Source of the DNA: Candidatus Latescibacterota bacterium
Lineage (GTDB): Bacteria > Latescibacterota > UBA2968 > UBA8231
DNA length: 64,000 bases
Direction: 5' to 3'
Assembly (NCBI GenBank): GCA_016187725.1
Contig: JACPJE010000055.1
Coordinates: 1-64,000 of the forward strand
Shown: in pieces, positions 45,762 through 55,964 of the stretch
Numbering within the stretch: position 1 is the first letter of the stretch
Layout of the letters: every line of letters starts with the position of its first letter
Program-made: the position numbers and the translations under genes
The notes under the pieces: generated by a model
What the model was told of the DNA's origin: nothing
Seen by the model: only the letters and a program-made list of their open reading frames with translations
Database searches by the model: none

Positions 45762-46975
45762 AGCCGCACCTCCTCGGCCAGCCGCACCTTCATCCCGTCG
45801 CTCACCCCGCTCAACGCGGTGAGGATGATCCGCTCGCCCTCGCCCAGGTCGACCCGCACCAGCACCTCCTCCTTCAGCGGCCGCACCACCTGCACCGGCC
45901 GCACCTGCAGGGTGCCTTCCGGGGTGGCCACCCACACGGTCTGGTCCTGGCGCAGCGCGGCCCGCGGCAGGGTCCGCACGCCATCCAATTGGCGGCCGGC
46001 GATGGCCACGTTGACAAAGGCGCCCACCAGCAAGGGCGCCTCAGCCTGGCCTTGGGGGTCCTCGATCTCGACGACCACCGACACCATGCGGCTCTGCGGG
46101 TCCACTTCCCCTTCGGCGCGCACCACCCGGCCCTGCCACTGGTGCTGCCGGCCGGCATGCCAGCCGCTCACCAGGGCCCCGGCTTTCTCCCCTGCCCTGC
46201 CGGCGGCGCCTGTCTCGCCCTGACGCCAGACCGCGTTGGGGTCGGCCGCCTGGCTTCCCAGGCCGGGCACGGCGAACCAACCCAGGTCTTCGTCGGGCAG
46301 GGGCACGGCAATCTCGACCCTTTCGGTGCTGTAGAGTTGGGCCAGGGGCTGGCCGGGGCTGACGAACTGCCCGGCCTCGACCCGGCTCTGCCTCACCCGC
46401 CCGGCAAAGGGCGCCTGGAGGCGGGTGCGCTTGAGCCGCAGCTGCGCCTCCCCGACCCGGGCCTGGGCGGCCTTGAGGTCGGCCTCGGCGGCCGCCAGTT
46501 GCGGCACGTACAGGGCCAGGGGGCTGCCGGCCTGCCCCGGGTGGAGCAGTTCCCATTCCTGGCGCGCCACCGCCGCCTGCTCGCGGGTCTGCTCCAGGCG
46601 CAAATCGGCCTGGGCCACCTGGGCCTGGGCCTGGGCCACCGCCAGCTCGTAGTCCTCTGCCTCGATGTGCAGCAACTCCTCGCCCCGGGAAAAATAGCCA
46701 CCCCCCTCCAGTTTGGGGGATTTCCACACCACCACCCCGGAGACCTGAGAGACAAGGTCGATCTGGGCGCTGGGCCGCACCGTGCCCTGCCCCTCGATCA
46801 GCACCTGCACCCGGCCGGCGGGAAAGTCGGCGCCCTGGACCAACGGTCCCAGGTACGCCTGCTCGATCCGCTGCGGGGGCGTGGCGCTGGTTTTCAGCAG
46901 CGCAAAGGCCGCTGCCCCGACCAGCAGGATGCCGGCGGGCAGGAGGCGCGATACCCATTTTTTCCGTGCGTTCAT
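45758..46975 (-). CDS. RND efflux periplasmic adaptor subunit
   Basis: N-terminal TM, VRPSAQIDLVSQVSGVVVWKSPKLEGGGYFSRGEELLHIEAEDYELAVAQAQAQVAQADL. Confidence 0.9.
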   Translation of the reverse strand: MNARKKWVSRLLPAGILLVGAAAFALLKTSATPPQRIEQAYLGPLVQGADFPAGRVQVLIEGQGTVRPSAQIDLVSQVSGVVVWKSPKLEGGGYFSRGEELLHIEAEDYELAVAQAQAQVAQADLRLEQTREQAAVARQEWELLHPGQAGSPLALYVPQLAAAEADLKAAQARVGEAQLRLKRTRLQAPFAGRVRQSRVEAGQFVSPGQPLAQLYSTERVEIAVPLPDEDLGWFAVPGLGSQAADPNAVWRQGETGAAGRAGEKAGALVSGWHAGRQHQWQGRVVRAEGEVDPQSRMVSVVVEIEDPQGQAEAPLLVGAFVNVAIAGRQLDGVRTLPRAALRQDQTVWVATPEGTLQVRPVQVVRPLKEEVLVRVDLGEGERIILTALSGVSDGMKVRLAEEVRL

Positions 46976-46979
46976 GGAT

Positions 46980-48398
46980 CTACTCCGGGCGAGGGGAATC
47001 ATCAGTGTCCGGTTCCGGGGCAAAACCGCCGCCCAGGGCCAGGTGCAGGTCGACGCGGGCCTCCAGCTGCTGGCGGCGGGTGGCCAGCCAGCGGCTCTCG
47101 GACTCGAAGGCGCTGTTCTGGGCCGTCAGCAGGGTGATCATGTCGCTCAGGCCGCGCTGGTACCGCTCCTCGGCCAGCCGGCGGGCGGCCAGGGCCTCGT
47201 CGGCCGCGGTGCGCAGGGCCTGTTCCTGGGTCTGCAGGAAGGTTTCGGCGTCCAGCGCCGACTCGACCTCGGCAAAGGCCTGCAGCAGAACCTGAGCATA
47301 GGCGGCCACCGCCCCTTCCCTGCCGGCCCTGGCCAGATCGACCCCGGCCCGCAGCCGGCCGCCCTGGAAGAGGGGCTGGGACAGATTGCCCACCAGGTTC
47401 CACACCGCAAAATCCCCGTCCAGCAGATCGCCCAGTTCGCCGCTGGAACGCCCGCCCGAGGCCGTCAGGCTCAGGCGCGGGTACAGCGCGGCCCGGGCCG
47501 CGGCCAGCCGGGCGTCAGCCGCGGCCAGCCGGCGCTCGGCAGCGACCAGGTCGGGGCGGCGGCCCACCAGTTCGGCCGGCAATCCAGCGGGGACCGGCGG
47601 GGGCAGGGGCGGCAGCTCCGCGCTGGTCTGGAGCAAGGCCCCCGGATACCGCCCGGCCAGCACCTCCACCTGGCGCAGGGCCGCCCGCTGCAGTCGCTGG
47701 CGCTGGGCCAGGCTGGCCTCGGCTCCAGCCAGGCTGGACAGGGCCAGGCGCAGGTCCAGCGAAGGGCGCAGGCCGCGCTCGTACTGGTCCCTGACCTGCC
47801 GGCTGGAAAGGCTGAAATTATCCACTGTGGCCTGGGCCAGCTCTATCTGGCGCCGGCCCTCGACCGCGGCGAAGAAGGCCCGCAGGGTCTGGGCGGCCAG
47901 GGAGAGATGGGCCCCGCGCAGTTCGGCCCTGGCCACCTGGACATCGGCCCGCGCCGCGGCGGTTCCGGCCCGCAGCCGGCCCCACAGGTCCACCTCCCAG
48001 CCCAGATTCAGGGAAGCCCCGTAGGTGGTGCTGGTGCTGGTGAGCACCCGGTCCCCAGCACCCGGGATGGGCAGGCCGATGAAGTTGCGGCGCGCCCGGG
48101 CCCCACTCAGGTCCACCCCCGCCTGGGGCCACAGGGGAGCCCCGGCGATGCGCGCCTGGGCCAAGGCGGCGTCGAGCCGGGCGGCGGCGGCCTGGAGGTT
48201 GTAGTTGTGTCCCAGGGCCTGGAGCACCAGGCCGGTGGCCAGCGAATCTCCCAGGCCGGACCACCACAGGCTGTCCACCGCCCCGACGGCAGCAGTAAGG
48301 GTCCAGGCCGAGGGTACCTCCAGATCAGGTGGACTCACCCTGGGGGCCGCAGCGCAGCCGGCCAGCACCAGGGCCAGCAACCCGCAACGAAGGTTCAT
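46980..48398 (-). CDS. NodT/TolC-family outer-membrane efflux lipoprotein
   Basis: Lipobox LALVLAGCAAAP; WWSGLGDSLATGLVLQALGHNYNLQAAAARLDAALAQARIAGAPLWPQAGVDLSGARAR. Confidence 0.92.
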   Translation of the reverse strand: MNLRCGLLALVLAGCAAAPRVSPPDLEVPSAWTLTAAVGAVDSLWWSGLGDSLATGLVLQALGHNYNLQAAAARLDAALAQARIAGAPLWPQAGVDLSGARARRNFIGLPIPGAGDRVLTSTSTTYGASLNLGWEVDLWGRLRAGTAAARADVQVARAELRGAHLSLAAQTLRAFFAAVEGRRQIELAQATVDNFSLSSRQVRDQYERGLRPSLDLRLALSSLAGAEASLAQRQRLQRAALRQVEVLAGRYPGALLQTSAELPPLPPPVPAGLPAELVGRRPDLVAAERRLAAADARLAAARAALYPRLSLTASGGRSSGELGDLLDGDFAVWNLVGNLSQPLFQGGRLRAGVDLARAGREGAVAAYAQVLLQAFAEVESALDAETFLQTQEQALRTAADEALAARRLAEERYQRGLSDMITLLTAQNSAFESESRWLATRRQQLEARVDLHLALGGGFAPEPDTDDSPRPE

Positions 48399-48764
48399 AG
48401 GCTCCCCTTTTGCGGCGGCTCTTCCGGTGCCTGCCTCTCTCCAGGACACCATCCCCACCAGTGCTCACCCTCTGCCCTGAAGACTTCGCGCTCCTGGGGG
48501 CTCATCCCCGCCAGCTTTTCCTCAAAACGCCGCCGCCAGTGCTCGTGCCTCCACTCCCTCCCGCACCTGCCCCCCCAGCCGCGCAGCAAGAGGTGAGAGA
48601 GCACCAAGAGGCCCACGGCCTGCCAGAAACTGAGCACGGGCCCCCTGAACAGCTCTGGAATGAGCGCGTTCCACAGGGTCATCACCACCAGGCCCAACAC
48701 CAGGGCCGCGGCCGCGGCAAAAGCGAGCACCTTGAGGATCTTGTAAAGCCACCACGGCTTCATA
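48395..48764 (-). CDS. Small membrane protein, uncharacterised
   Basis: Two hydrophobic segments (VLAFAAAAALVLGLVVMTLW; LSFWQAVGLLVLSHLLL); between the ECF sigma and OMF genes. Confidence 0.65.
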
Positions 48765-48776
48765 GCGCAGCACTCC

Positions 48777-49340
48777 CTATAGATGTTGAATTTCCTCCCG
48801 CCACTCCCGGAGCCTGTCGCGCAGGTAGAGCACGGCGTAGCGCTTGCGCGACAGCAGGGTGTTGATCGATTCGCCGGTCTGGTCGGCCAGTTCCTTAAAG
48901 CTCCTGCCCTCCAGTTCGTGTTGCACAAAGACCTCCCGCTGCTTTTCCGGGAGTTCGTCGAGCGCCGCGGCCAGTTCCTCCCACACCAGTGAGCGGGTGT
49001 ACACCTGGTCTGGGCCTGGGCTGGGGTCGAAGAGCGCCTCCTCCAGGGCCAGGCCCGCCGCCTCGCCCTCGCCGGCAGGCCACGACTCGGGCCGGCGCTT
49101 GCGGTACCAGTCGATAATCTTGTTCCGCGCCACCGCGAAGAGCCAGGCGGTCAACTGCTCGACCGGCTCGGTCACGCTGTAGCTGGCGACCAACTGGTAG
49201 AAGACGTCTTGGATGATGTCTTCGGCGTCTTCCCGGGTCCGCACGCGCCGGCGGATGAAGTCGAGCAGGCGCTGGCGCTCTGCCCTGAGGGTCTGCTCCA
49301 CCGCATCGGGCCGGCTGGGGAGGGGGGTGGCCAGAAGCAC
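48777..49340 (-). CDS. ECF-type RNA polymerase sigma factor
   Basis: EDAEDIIQDVFYQLV, LTAWLFAVARNKIIDWYRKR (region 2), LPEKQREVFVQHELEGRSFKELADQTGESINTLLSRKRYAVLYLR (region 4). Confidence 0.92.
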   Translation of the reverse strand: MLLATPLPSRPDAVEQTLRAERQRLLDFIRRRVRTREDAEDIIQDVFYQLVASYSVTEPVEQLTAWLFAVARNKIIDWYRKRRPESWPAGEGEAAGLALEEALFDPSPGPDQVYTRSLVWEELAAALDELPEKQREVFVQHELEGRSFKELADQTGESINTLLSRKRYAVLYLRDRLREWREEIQHL

Positions 49341-49426
49341 AAAACCGCTCTTGTTTGAGGTCGCCCTGGCGCTGCTTTAGCTGCTTTAATGGATAAGACG
49401 AAGGAGGAAGAAAAATATTGTAGCCC

Positions 49427-49463
49427 GGGGCCGGCGCCCGCAAGACCCGCGGGTGCCGGCCCC
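49427..49463 (-). terminator. Rho-independent terminator downstream of the second RND permease
   Basis: GGGGCCGGCGCCCGC...GCGGGTGCCGGCCCC hairpin followed on the minus strand by a T-rich tail (ATATTTTTC). Confidence 0.65.
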
Positions 49464-49470
49464 TCTGAGG

Positions 49471-52400
49471 TTATTTTGCCAATCCCACTTTTTCGCCGGT
49501 GAACACCACTTCTGCTTTTGCCCTGCTCTCTTCCTCTTTCTCCTCGCTCACCGACTCGACCTGGGTGAAACGCGCCAGCAGCGCGTAGACCACCGGGACA
49601 ACCACCAAGGTCAGAAAGGTAGAGAAAAACAGACCTCCCACAACGGACAGGCCCAAAGGACGCCGCGCCTCGGCGCCCGCTCCCAGGCCGATGGCGATGG
49701 GCAGCACGCCGAAAATGGTCGCGAAGGAGGTCATCAGGATGGGCCGGAGGCGGATGATCGAGGCCTGGACCACGGCTTCGGCCACCGCGTGCCCGCGAGC
49801 GCGCAGTTGGTTGGCGAACTCGACGATCAGAATGGCGTTCTTGGAGACCAGGCCGATGAGCATGATCAACCCGATCTGGGAGTAGATGTTCAGGCTCTGG
49901 CCGAAAACGAACAGGATCACCAGGGCCCCGCAGATGGCCAGGGGCACGGAGAGCAGGATGGTGAAGGGGTGGACGAAACTCTCGAACTGTGCCGCCAGCA
50001 CCAGGTAGATGAAGACCACCGCGAGCAGGAACATGAAATAGAGACTGGTGCTCGAAGACCTGTATTCCAGGGACTGTCCGCCAAAATCGCGTTTGACGCT
50101 GGAGGACAGCTTTTCCTGCGCAATGCGGTCGAGATCGTCGAGGGCCTGCCCCAGCGTCACCCCGGGAGCGAGATTGGCCGTGATCGAAGCCGAGCGCACC
50201 CGGTTGTAGTGGTTCAATTCTTTGGGCGCCACGGTCTCTTCCACCTTCACCACGTTGGCCAGCTGCACCAGCCCTCCGGTGCCGCGTATATAGAGGTCGC
50301 GGATCGCATCGGGCGTGGCCCGGGCCTGCGCCCGCATCTGCAGGATGACATCGTATTGTTTGGTGCCGCGCTTGAAATTGGTGACCGCGCGGCCACCTAA
50401 AAAGGTCTCCAGGGCCGAACCGATGTCCGTGACCGAGACCCCCAGGCCCGCGGCGCGTTCGCGGTCGATGTCCACGTCGAGCTGCGGCTTGTTCAATCTC
50501 AGATTGGTGTCCATGTTGATCAGGTACCCCAACTGCGAGGCTTCTCCCATCATGATGCCCAGGGCTTGGTTCAACTCTTCGTAGCTCTCCCCTTGGAGGA
50601 TGTACTCTACCGGACTGGAAGTGAAATTCCCCCCTAAACTGGGTGGATTGACGACAAAAGCCAGTACCCCTGGAATCGAAATCAGCTGCGGGAAGAGTTC
50701 CTGGACGATCTGCTGCTGGGACTTCTCCCGCTGGTCGCGCGGCTTCAGCGCCAGGAACATGAACCCATTGGTCACTTGTCCTGGTCCGCCAAATCCCAGC
50801 CCCGTGGCCGTGAAGAGCCCGCGGCGCTCGGGGAGGGCGAGCAGCCGATTTTCTATCTCCCGCATGTACCTGTCGGTATAACCCAGCGTGGCTCCTTCCG
50901 GGGCGATCACGATGCCAAAGCCGATGCCGCGGTCTTCGGTGGGCACCAGCTCGCTGGGCAGAAGTCTAAAAAGATACACACCCAGCACGACGGCGGCCAT
51001 GCCACCGGCGATCACCAGCGCCCGATGGCGCAGAGCCCCCCTCAGGATGCGTTCGTAGAACCGGTTCAGGAACTCGAAGAAGGCGTCGAACGAGCGCGAC
51101 ACCCAGCCGGTGCCCGTGCCGTGCAGCGGCTTGAGCATCTGCGAGGAGAGCATGGGGGTCAGGGTCAGGGCCACGAAGCCCGAGATCAGCACCGCCACCG
51201 CGACGGAAACCCCGAACTCATTGAAGAGCCGCCCGACGGACCCCGTCAGGAAAGCCAGGGGCACGAATACCGCGACGAGGGCGAGGGTGGTGGCGACCAC
51301 GGCGAAGCCGATCTCCTTGCTGCCGTCCAGGGCCGCCTGCCGGCGGTCTTTGCCCATCTCCATGTGCCGGTAGACGTTCTCGAGCACCACGATCGCATCG
51401 TCCACCACCAAGCCGATGGCCAGCACCAGCGCCAGCAGGGTGAGGATGTTGATGGTGAAACCGGCGAAGTAGGCCACCGAAAGGGCGCCGATGATCGAGA
51501 TGGGTATGGCCAGCGAAGGAATGAGGGTGGCGCGAAAACTCTTCAGGAAGGCCAGCACCACCAGCACCACCAGGCACATGGCGATGATCAGGGTCTGCCG
51601 GACCTCGGCGATGGATTCGTCGATGAAGGTGGAAGAGTCATAAGCGACTTCCAGTTTCATGCCTTCGGGGAGCAACCTGGTCAACTCCCCCAGTTCGGCG
51701 CGAAGGGCCGAGGCGACCTCGACGGTGCTCGCCTTGGACTGCTTGACGATGCCCAGGCCCACGGCCTGCTCGCCGTTGTAGCGAACTGCGGTGCGTTCGT
51801 TCTCGGCGCCCACCACCACCTCGGCGACATCCCGCAACCGCACCACGTCGTCTTCTTTCTGGAGGACGATGATCGCCCCGAATTCCTCCGGCCTGGAGAG
51901 TTCGCCCCGGGTGCGGACGGCGAATTCCCTGCCCTCCCCCTCCACTCTGCCGCCGGGGATTTCGACGTTTTCCCTCCTGATGGCCGCTTCGATGTCCGGC
52001 GCGGTCAACCCGTGAGCGGCCATGTGCAAAGGGTCGAGCCAGACCCGCATGGCGTAGCGGCGCTCGCCGCCGATGATCACCGAGCCGACGCCGGGCAGGC
52101 GCTGGATCCTTTCTTTTAACACGCGGTCGGCCACCTCGGTCAGTTCCAGGCCCGTGTGGCCTTCGCTGAAGAGCGCCAGCCAGACAATGGCCTGGGCATT
52201 GACGTCGACCTTGGAGACGATGGGGTCGTCCACCTCCCGGGGCAGACGGCCGCGCACCCGGGAAACCCGGTCGCGCACGTCGTTGGCGGCTTCGTCCACG
52301 TCGCGGTTCAGCTCGAACTCGATGGTGATGGCCGAGCCCTGTTCGCGGCTCGAGGAGGTCATGGTCTTCACCCCCTCCAGGGTGGCAAACTGCTCTTCGA

Positions 52401-52599
52401 GCACGTCGGTGATCTCGGTCTCCACCACGCTGGGACTGGCGCCCCGGTAAAAGGTGACCACGGAGATGATCGGCGGATCGATGTCGGGATATTCGCGGAC
52501 CGGCAGGCGCGTAAAGGAAATGATTCCAAACAGCAGGATGGTCAAACTCATCACCGTGGCGAACACCGGGCGCTGTATGGAAACATGGCTGAGCTTCAT
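49471..52599 (-). CDS. RND-family (HAE1/AcrB-like) efflux permease
   Basis: MKLSHVSIQRPVFATVMSLTILLFGIISFTRLPVREYPDIDPPIISV, AIGLVVDDAIVVLENVYRHMEMG, full 12-TM layout. Confidence 0.95.
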   Translation of the reverse strand: MKLSHVSIQRPVFATVMSLTILLFGIISFTRLPVREYPDIDPPIISVVTFYRGASPSVVETEITDVLEEQFATLEGVKTMTSSSREQGSAITIEFELNRDVDEAANDVRDRVSRVRGRLPREVDDPIVSKVDVNAQAIVWLALFSEGHTGLELTEVADRVLKERIQRLPGVGSVIIGGERRYAMRVWLDPLHMAAHGLTAPDIEAAIRRENVEIPGGRVEGEGREFAVRTRGELSRPEEFGAIIVLQKEDDVVRLRDVAEVVVGAENERTAVRYNGEQAVGLGIVKQSKASTVEVASALRAELGELTRLLPEGMKLEVAYDSSTFIDESIAEVRQTLIIAMCLVVLVVLAFLKSFRATLIPSLAIPISIIGALSVAYFAGFTINILTLLALVLAIGLVVDDAIVVLENVYRHMEMGKDRRQAALDGSKEIGFAVVATTLALVAVFVPLAFLTGSVGRLFNEFGVSVAVAVLISGFVALTLTPMLSSQMLKPLHGTGTGWVSRSFDAFFEFLNRFYERILRGALRHRALVIAGGMAAVVLGVYLFRLLPSELVPTEDRGIGFGIVIAPEGATLGYTDRYMREIENRLLALPERRGLFTATGLGFGGPGQVTNGFMFLALKPRDQREKSQQQIVQELFPQLISIPGVLAFVVNPPSLGGNFTSSPVEYILQGESYEELNQALGIMMGEASQLGYLINMDTNLRLNKPQLDVDIDRERAAGLGVSVTDIGSALETFLGGRAVTNFKRGTKQYDVILQMRAQARATPDAIRDLYIRGTGGLVQLANVVKVEETVAPKELNHYNRVRSASITANLAPGVTLGQALDDLDRIAQEKLSSSVKRDFGGQSLEYRSSSTSLYFMFLLAVVFIYLVLAAQFESFVHPFTILLSVPLAICGALVILFVFGQSLNIYSQIGLIMLIGLVSKNAILIVEFANQLRARGHAVAEAVVQASIIRLRPILMTSFATIFGVLPIAIGLGAGAEARRPLGLSVVGGLFFSTFLTLVVVPVVYALLARFTQVESVSEEKEEESRAKAEVVFTGEKVGLAK

Positions 52600-52637
52600 G
52601 TAGCTTCTCCTCGTTCAGGTATTGGGCAAAACAGGTG

Positions 52638-53535
52638 TCACTCAGCCGCGCCTTGAGCGGTGATGGGCAGGACCCTGGCGCCCTCAAAGAGCTTCTGATG
52701 GCCCGCCCGCACCACCGGCAATCCCGGCGCCAATCCCTGCGTGATCTCCACCACGTCGGCCAGCCGCATGCCCAGCGCAACGGCGACGCGCGCGACGGTG
52801 GAATCGGACTTGAGGGCAAAGACAAAGGACTGATTGCCGCTGGCAAACACCGCTTCGTTGGGAATGGTTATGGCGTCGGGCCGCTCACTCAGGACCACGG
52901 AGACGGTGGCCGACATTCCGGGAAGGAACCTGCGCTCGGGATTGGCCACCCTGGCCACGACCCGGGCGCTCCGGGTGGCAGCATCGAGGACCGGCTCCAC
53001 CGCGATGATCTCCCCGGTCGCCTGGTGATCGGGGTAGGCCGCCGTGGTGATGGTGATCTGCGCGCCGCGGTTAAGGAGGGAGAGAAAGCGCTCGGGGGCC
53101 GAAAACTTCACCCGGATCTCGTCGATGTCCACCAATTCGCCAATCGCCTGCCCGCTGCGCAGGAAGCTGCCGACGCTCACCTTGCGCGCGCCGATGAGCC
53201 CGGGGAAGGGGGCCGAGGGCCGCGCTTTGGCGGCGCGCGCTTTGGCCAGGGCGAGATTCGCCTCGAAGGCGGATGACCGCCGCGTCGATCTCTGACACGA
53301 CCGTGATCGCTGCCGCCGCCTCGATGGTGCCCACCGCTTCAAACCGATCCGCAATCGTCCGCACCTGCGCCAGCGCCACCTCCACCGGCATCGGCGGCAT
53401 GGAAAACCCTGCACCGGCTGCCCCCTGCTCAGAACAGCCATAGCCCGCCAGGGTCAGGGAAATGGCGATTGCGGAGAAAACCGCCCGGCCCCCTGCCCTC
53501 TCAGTCCCCAACGAGCATTTCCTTTCTTTGGTCAT
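52638..53535 (-). pseudogene. RND periplasmic adaptor gene with internal deletion/frameshift near 53,265
   Basis: N-terminal half in frame of ORF 53071-53535 (lipoprotein signal...VVSEIDAAVIRL); C-terminal half in frame of ORF 52638-53441 (FEANLALAKARAAKARPSAPFPGLIGARKVSVGSFL...). Confidence 0.75.
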
Positions 53536-53547
53536 AGGATTCCTCTC

Positions 53548-55098
53548 TCAATGCGTTAGCTGCTTCAGGGTGGCTGCAGCCTTGGCCGTGCGGACCAATG
53601 CTTCGGAATAACGCCGCTGCGCCACTGCGAGGTCGGCACCGAGATGCACCAATTCAAAGGCCGTCGAGCGACCGTTGTGGAATTCGACCATGCCGATACG
53701 TATCTGCTCCTGGGCGGCCTCCACCCCTTCTCTGGCCGCTTCGAGGCGGCTTTTCCCGTGAGCCAATTCCCGCCAGGTGGCGCGTACCTGTTCCTCGATC
53801 AGGTGCGACCTTTCGATGTGCACCTGCCTGGCGCTGAGGACTTCCGCCTCCAGACGCTCCGTCTCGCCCAAAGCGCTGCGAAAACCGATGGGAATGCTGA
53901 GTTCCACTCCCACACTCCAGCTGGGGAATTCGCCCTTGGCGGTCTGGGTCAGCGCTTCGCCGAAATCACCGCCGCGCCCCGTGCGCAGCGTGTCGCTGCC
54001 AAAGACGACCTCGCGGGCGGTGCCGGAGAGCCCCCCGCCTCCCAGCGCGCCGACCAGGTCGGCGCGGGGCCGCGCCTCCCATCTGGCCGCCTCCGCCAGC
54101 CCTTGCGCCGCTTCCAGATCCCGGTGCGCTGCCTGCAGATCGAGGTTATTCTTTTGCGCCCTTTCGATCAGCGCCTCCACTGGGTCCACAGGAAAGTCGC
54201 TGGGTGGATCGTCCACCGGAATGAAGCGGGGCATGCCGGCTTCGGGCCGCACGCCGATCAGCGAAGCGAGCTGGTCGGACTGGCGGTCGAGCTGTTCCTC
54301 GCGGTCGATGAGGAGCAGTTCCTGTTCCGCCAGAAAGGTCCGCGCATTGGCGGCCTGATTGGGGCCGATGAGCCCTGCCTGGGTCCGCAGCTTTGTTTCC
54401 TCCAGGAAGGCCGCGGCGCGGTCGCGCAAGAACCGCTGCACCGCATAATCGCGTCCAGCGGCATAGAGATCCCAGTACCGGCCTTCGACCTCGGCGTTCA
54501 GGGCCAGCACCTGCTGGTCGTAGCGGGCTTTCTCGGCTGCCAGCGCTCGCTCCGCGTGGGTGAGCCCCTTGCGGGCGGATCTGGAAAATCCGCTCAGCAG
54601 CGGCTGGCGGATGCTGAAGCTGCCAGAGGTATTGTACTCTGGGTCCAGGGAAGCGAACTGGGAGTTGGTGTTCAACCGGACACTGTTCAGCGCCAGTTCC
54701 AGCTCGGTGCCGACCGGCAGACCCAGGCGCAACCCGGTCCGGGAGGTGGTCTGCTGGGTGGCCAGCACCGACGCGCCGGCGAAGAACGAGGCCGTGGGCT
54801 GTTCTCGGTCCTGATAGTCCAGGCTGAAGAAGAATTCAGGGTCAAAGACCCCCCTCTCCCGGCGCACCGCGCCGCCTGTTGCCAGATAAGCGGCCTCTGC
54901 TTTGCGGATAGAAGTAGCGTTTTTCAAGGCGTGCTGCACTGCCTCGTCTAACCGAAGAGGAGTGCCCTTGAGTTCCTCGAGCACCGCCAGGAGGGTGCTG
55001 TCGGGATGGGCAGGTGTCTGCCCGAAAGCTGCCTGTGCTGCACAGCAAAGCGCGATGAGCGCCAATGAGGGGATCGGGCTTCTCGAGGCGATGTCCAT
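53548..55098 (-). CDS. TolC-family outer-membrane protein
   Basis: Signal peptide; LTHAERALAAEKARYDQQVLALNAEVEGRYWDLYAA; RYSEALVRTAKAAATLKQLTH. Confidence 0.88.
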   Translation of the reverse strand: MDIASRSPIPSLALIALCCAAQAAFGQTPAHPDSTLLAVLEELKGTPLRLDEAVQHALKNATSIRKAEAAYLATGGAVRRERGVFDPEFFFSLDYQDREQPTASFFAGASVLATQQTTSRTGLRLGLPVGTELELALNSVRLNTNSQFASLDPEYNTSGSFSIRQPLLSGFSRSARKGLTHAERALAAEKARYDQQVLALNAEVEGRYWDLYAAGRDYAVQRFLRDRAAAFLEETKLRTQAGLIGPNQAANARTFLAEQELLLIDREEQLDRQSDQLASLIGVRPEAGMPRFIPVDDPPSDFPVDPVEALIERAQKNNLDLQAAHRDLEAAQGLAEAARWEARPRADLVGALGGGGLSGTAREVVFGSDTLRTGRGGDFGEALTQTAKGEFPSWSVGVELSIPIGFRSALGETERLEAEVLSARQVHIERSHLIEEQVRATWRELAHGKSRLEAAREGVEAAQEQIRIGMVEFHNGRSTAFELVHLGADLAVAQRRYSEALVRTAKAAATLKQLTH

Positions 55099-55224
55099 AG
55101 GCGTTCAAACTCAGGGTGAAAGATGGCTTTTTCATTACAGCAGTTCCAATATACTATACATATGTTCAGCTATCAAGGGAAAAATCCCCCTCCAGTGTAT
55201 GACAGTGCGGAATTCCTATCAACG

Positions 55225-55262
55225 GCCATGCTCACCTGCCCTAGCGGCACGGTGAGCATGGC
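55225..55262. promoter_or_regulatory. Long near-perfect hairpin between yceI-like and tolC-like genes (terminator/attenuator candidate)
   Basis: GCCATGCTCACC-TGCC-CTAGC-GGCA-C-GGTGAGCATGGC: 16-bp stem with one bulge, 5-nt loop. Confidence 0.55.
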
Positions 55263-55303
55263 GGCGGGATCTCCTCCTTTGAGTGGTGTCTGCAATTCCT
55301 GGT

Positions 55304-55903
55304 TTACTCAGCAGTCACCTTTTCATTCAGGATCCCCTCGATCTCCAGCAGGATCTGGACTTCCTCTCCTAGGATCAGATCGCCGGTTTCCACAGCCAGG
55401 CCAAAGTCCTTGCGGTTGAGGGTGGTAGAAGCAGTAAAAGCCGCCCGCGCATTGCCCCAGGGATCCTCGGCTAACACCCCTCCCAGTTCAGCCTCTAATA
55501 CCACCGGCCGGGTGACCCCGTGCATCGTCAGGTCGCCGTGCACCTGGAAGGTGTTGCCATCGATGGCGGTGATCTCCTTGCTGGCAAAGGTGAGCTGCGG
55601 AAACTTTTCCACATCGAGAAAATCCGGCGACCGCAGGTGCGCATCGCGCTTTTCAACGCCAGTGCTGATGCTGGTCGCCTCGATGGTGGTGGAGGCTCTG
55701 GAACCTTTGATGTTTTGCGGGTCGAATGCGAATGCTCCTGAAAGCTTCTCAAAACTGCCGGTCACTGTGCTGATGCCCAGATGCTTGATCTTGAAGACAA
55801 CCTGGCTGTGCGCCGGGTCTAGGGTATACTCGGCTGCCCAGGAAAGATTTGTGGAAAGGAACAGGGCGGCGGCGATCAGATACGTGCGCTTGAGGTGATT
55901 CAT
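55304..55903 (-). CDS. YceI-family periplasmic protein
   Basis: Signal peptide; YTLDPAHSQVVFKIKHLGISTVTGSFEKLSGAFAFD, KFPQLTFASKEI, LTMHGVTRPVVLEAEL. Confidence 0.95.
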   Translation of the reverse strand: MNHLKRTYLIAAALFLSTNLSWAAEYTLDPAHSQVVFKIKHLGISTVTGSFEKLSGAFAFDPQNIKGSRASTTIEATSISTGVEKRDAHLRSPDFLDVEKFPQLTFASKEITAIDGNTFQVHGDLTMHGVTRPVVLEAELGGVLAEDPWGNARAAFTASTTLNRKDFGLAVETGDLILGEEVQILLEIEGILNEKVTAE

Positions 55904-55964
55904 AGTGATTCCTCCTTAATAGGTTTGTGGTTTCGTCTGTCTTTTCAGTTGGCCAGAGCCGCGT

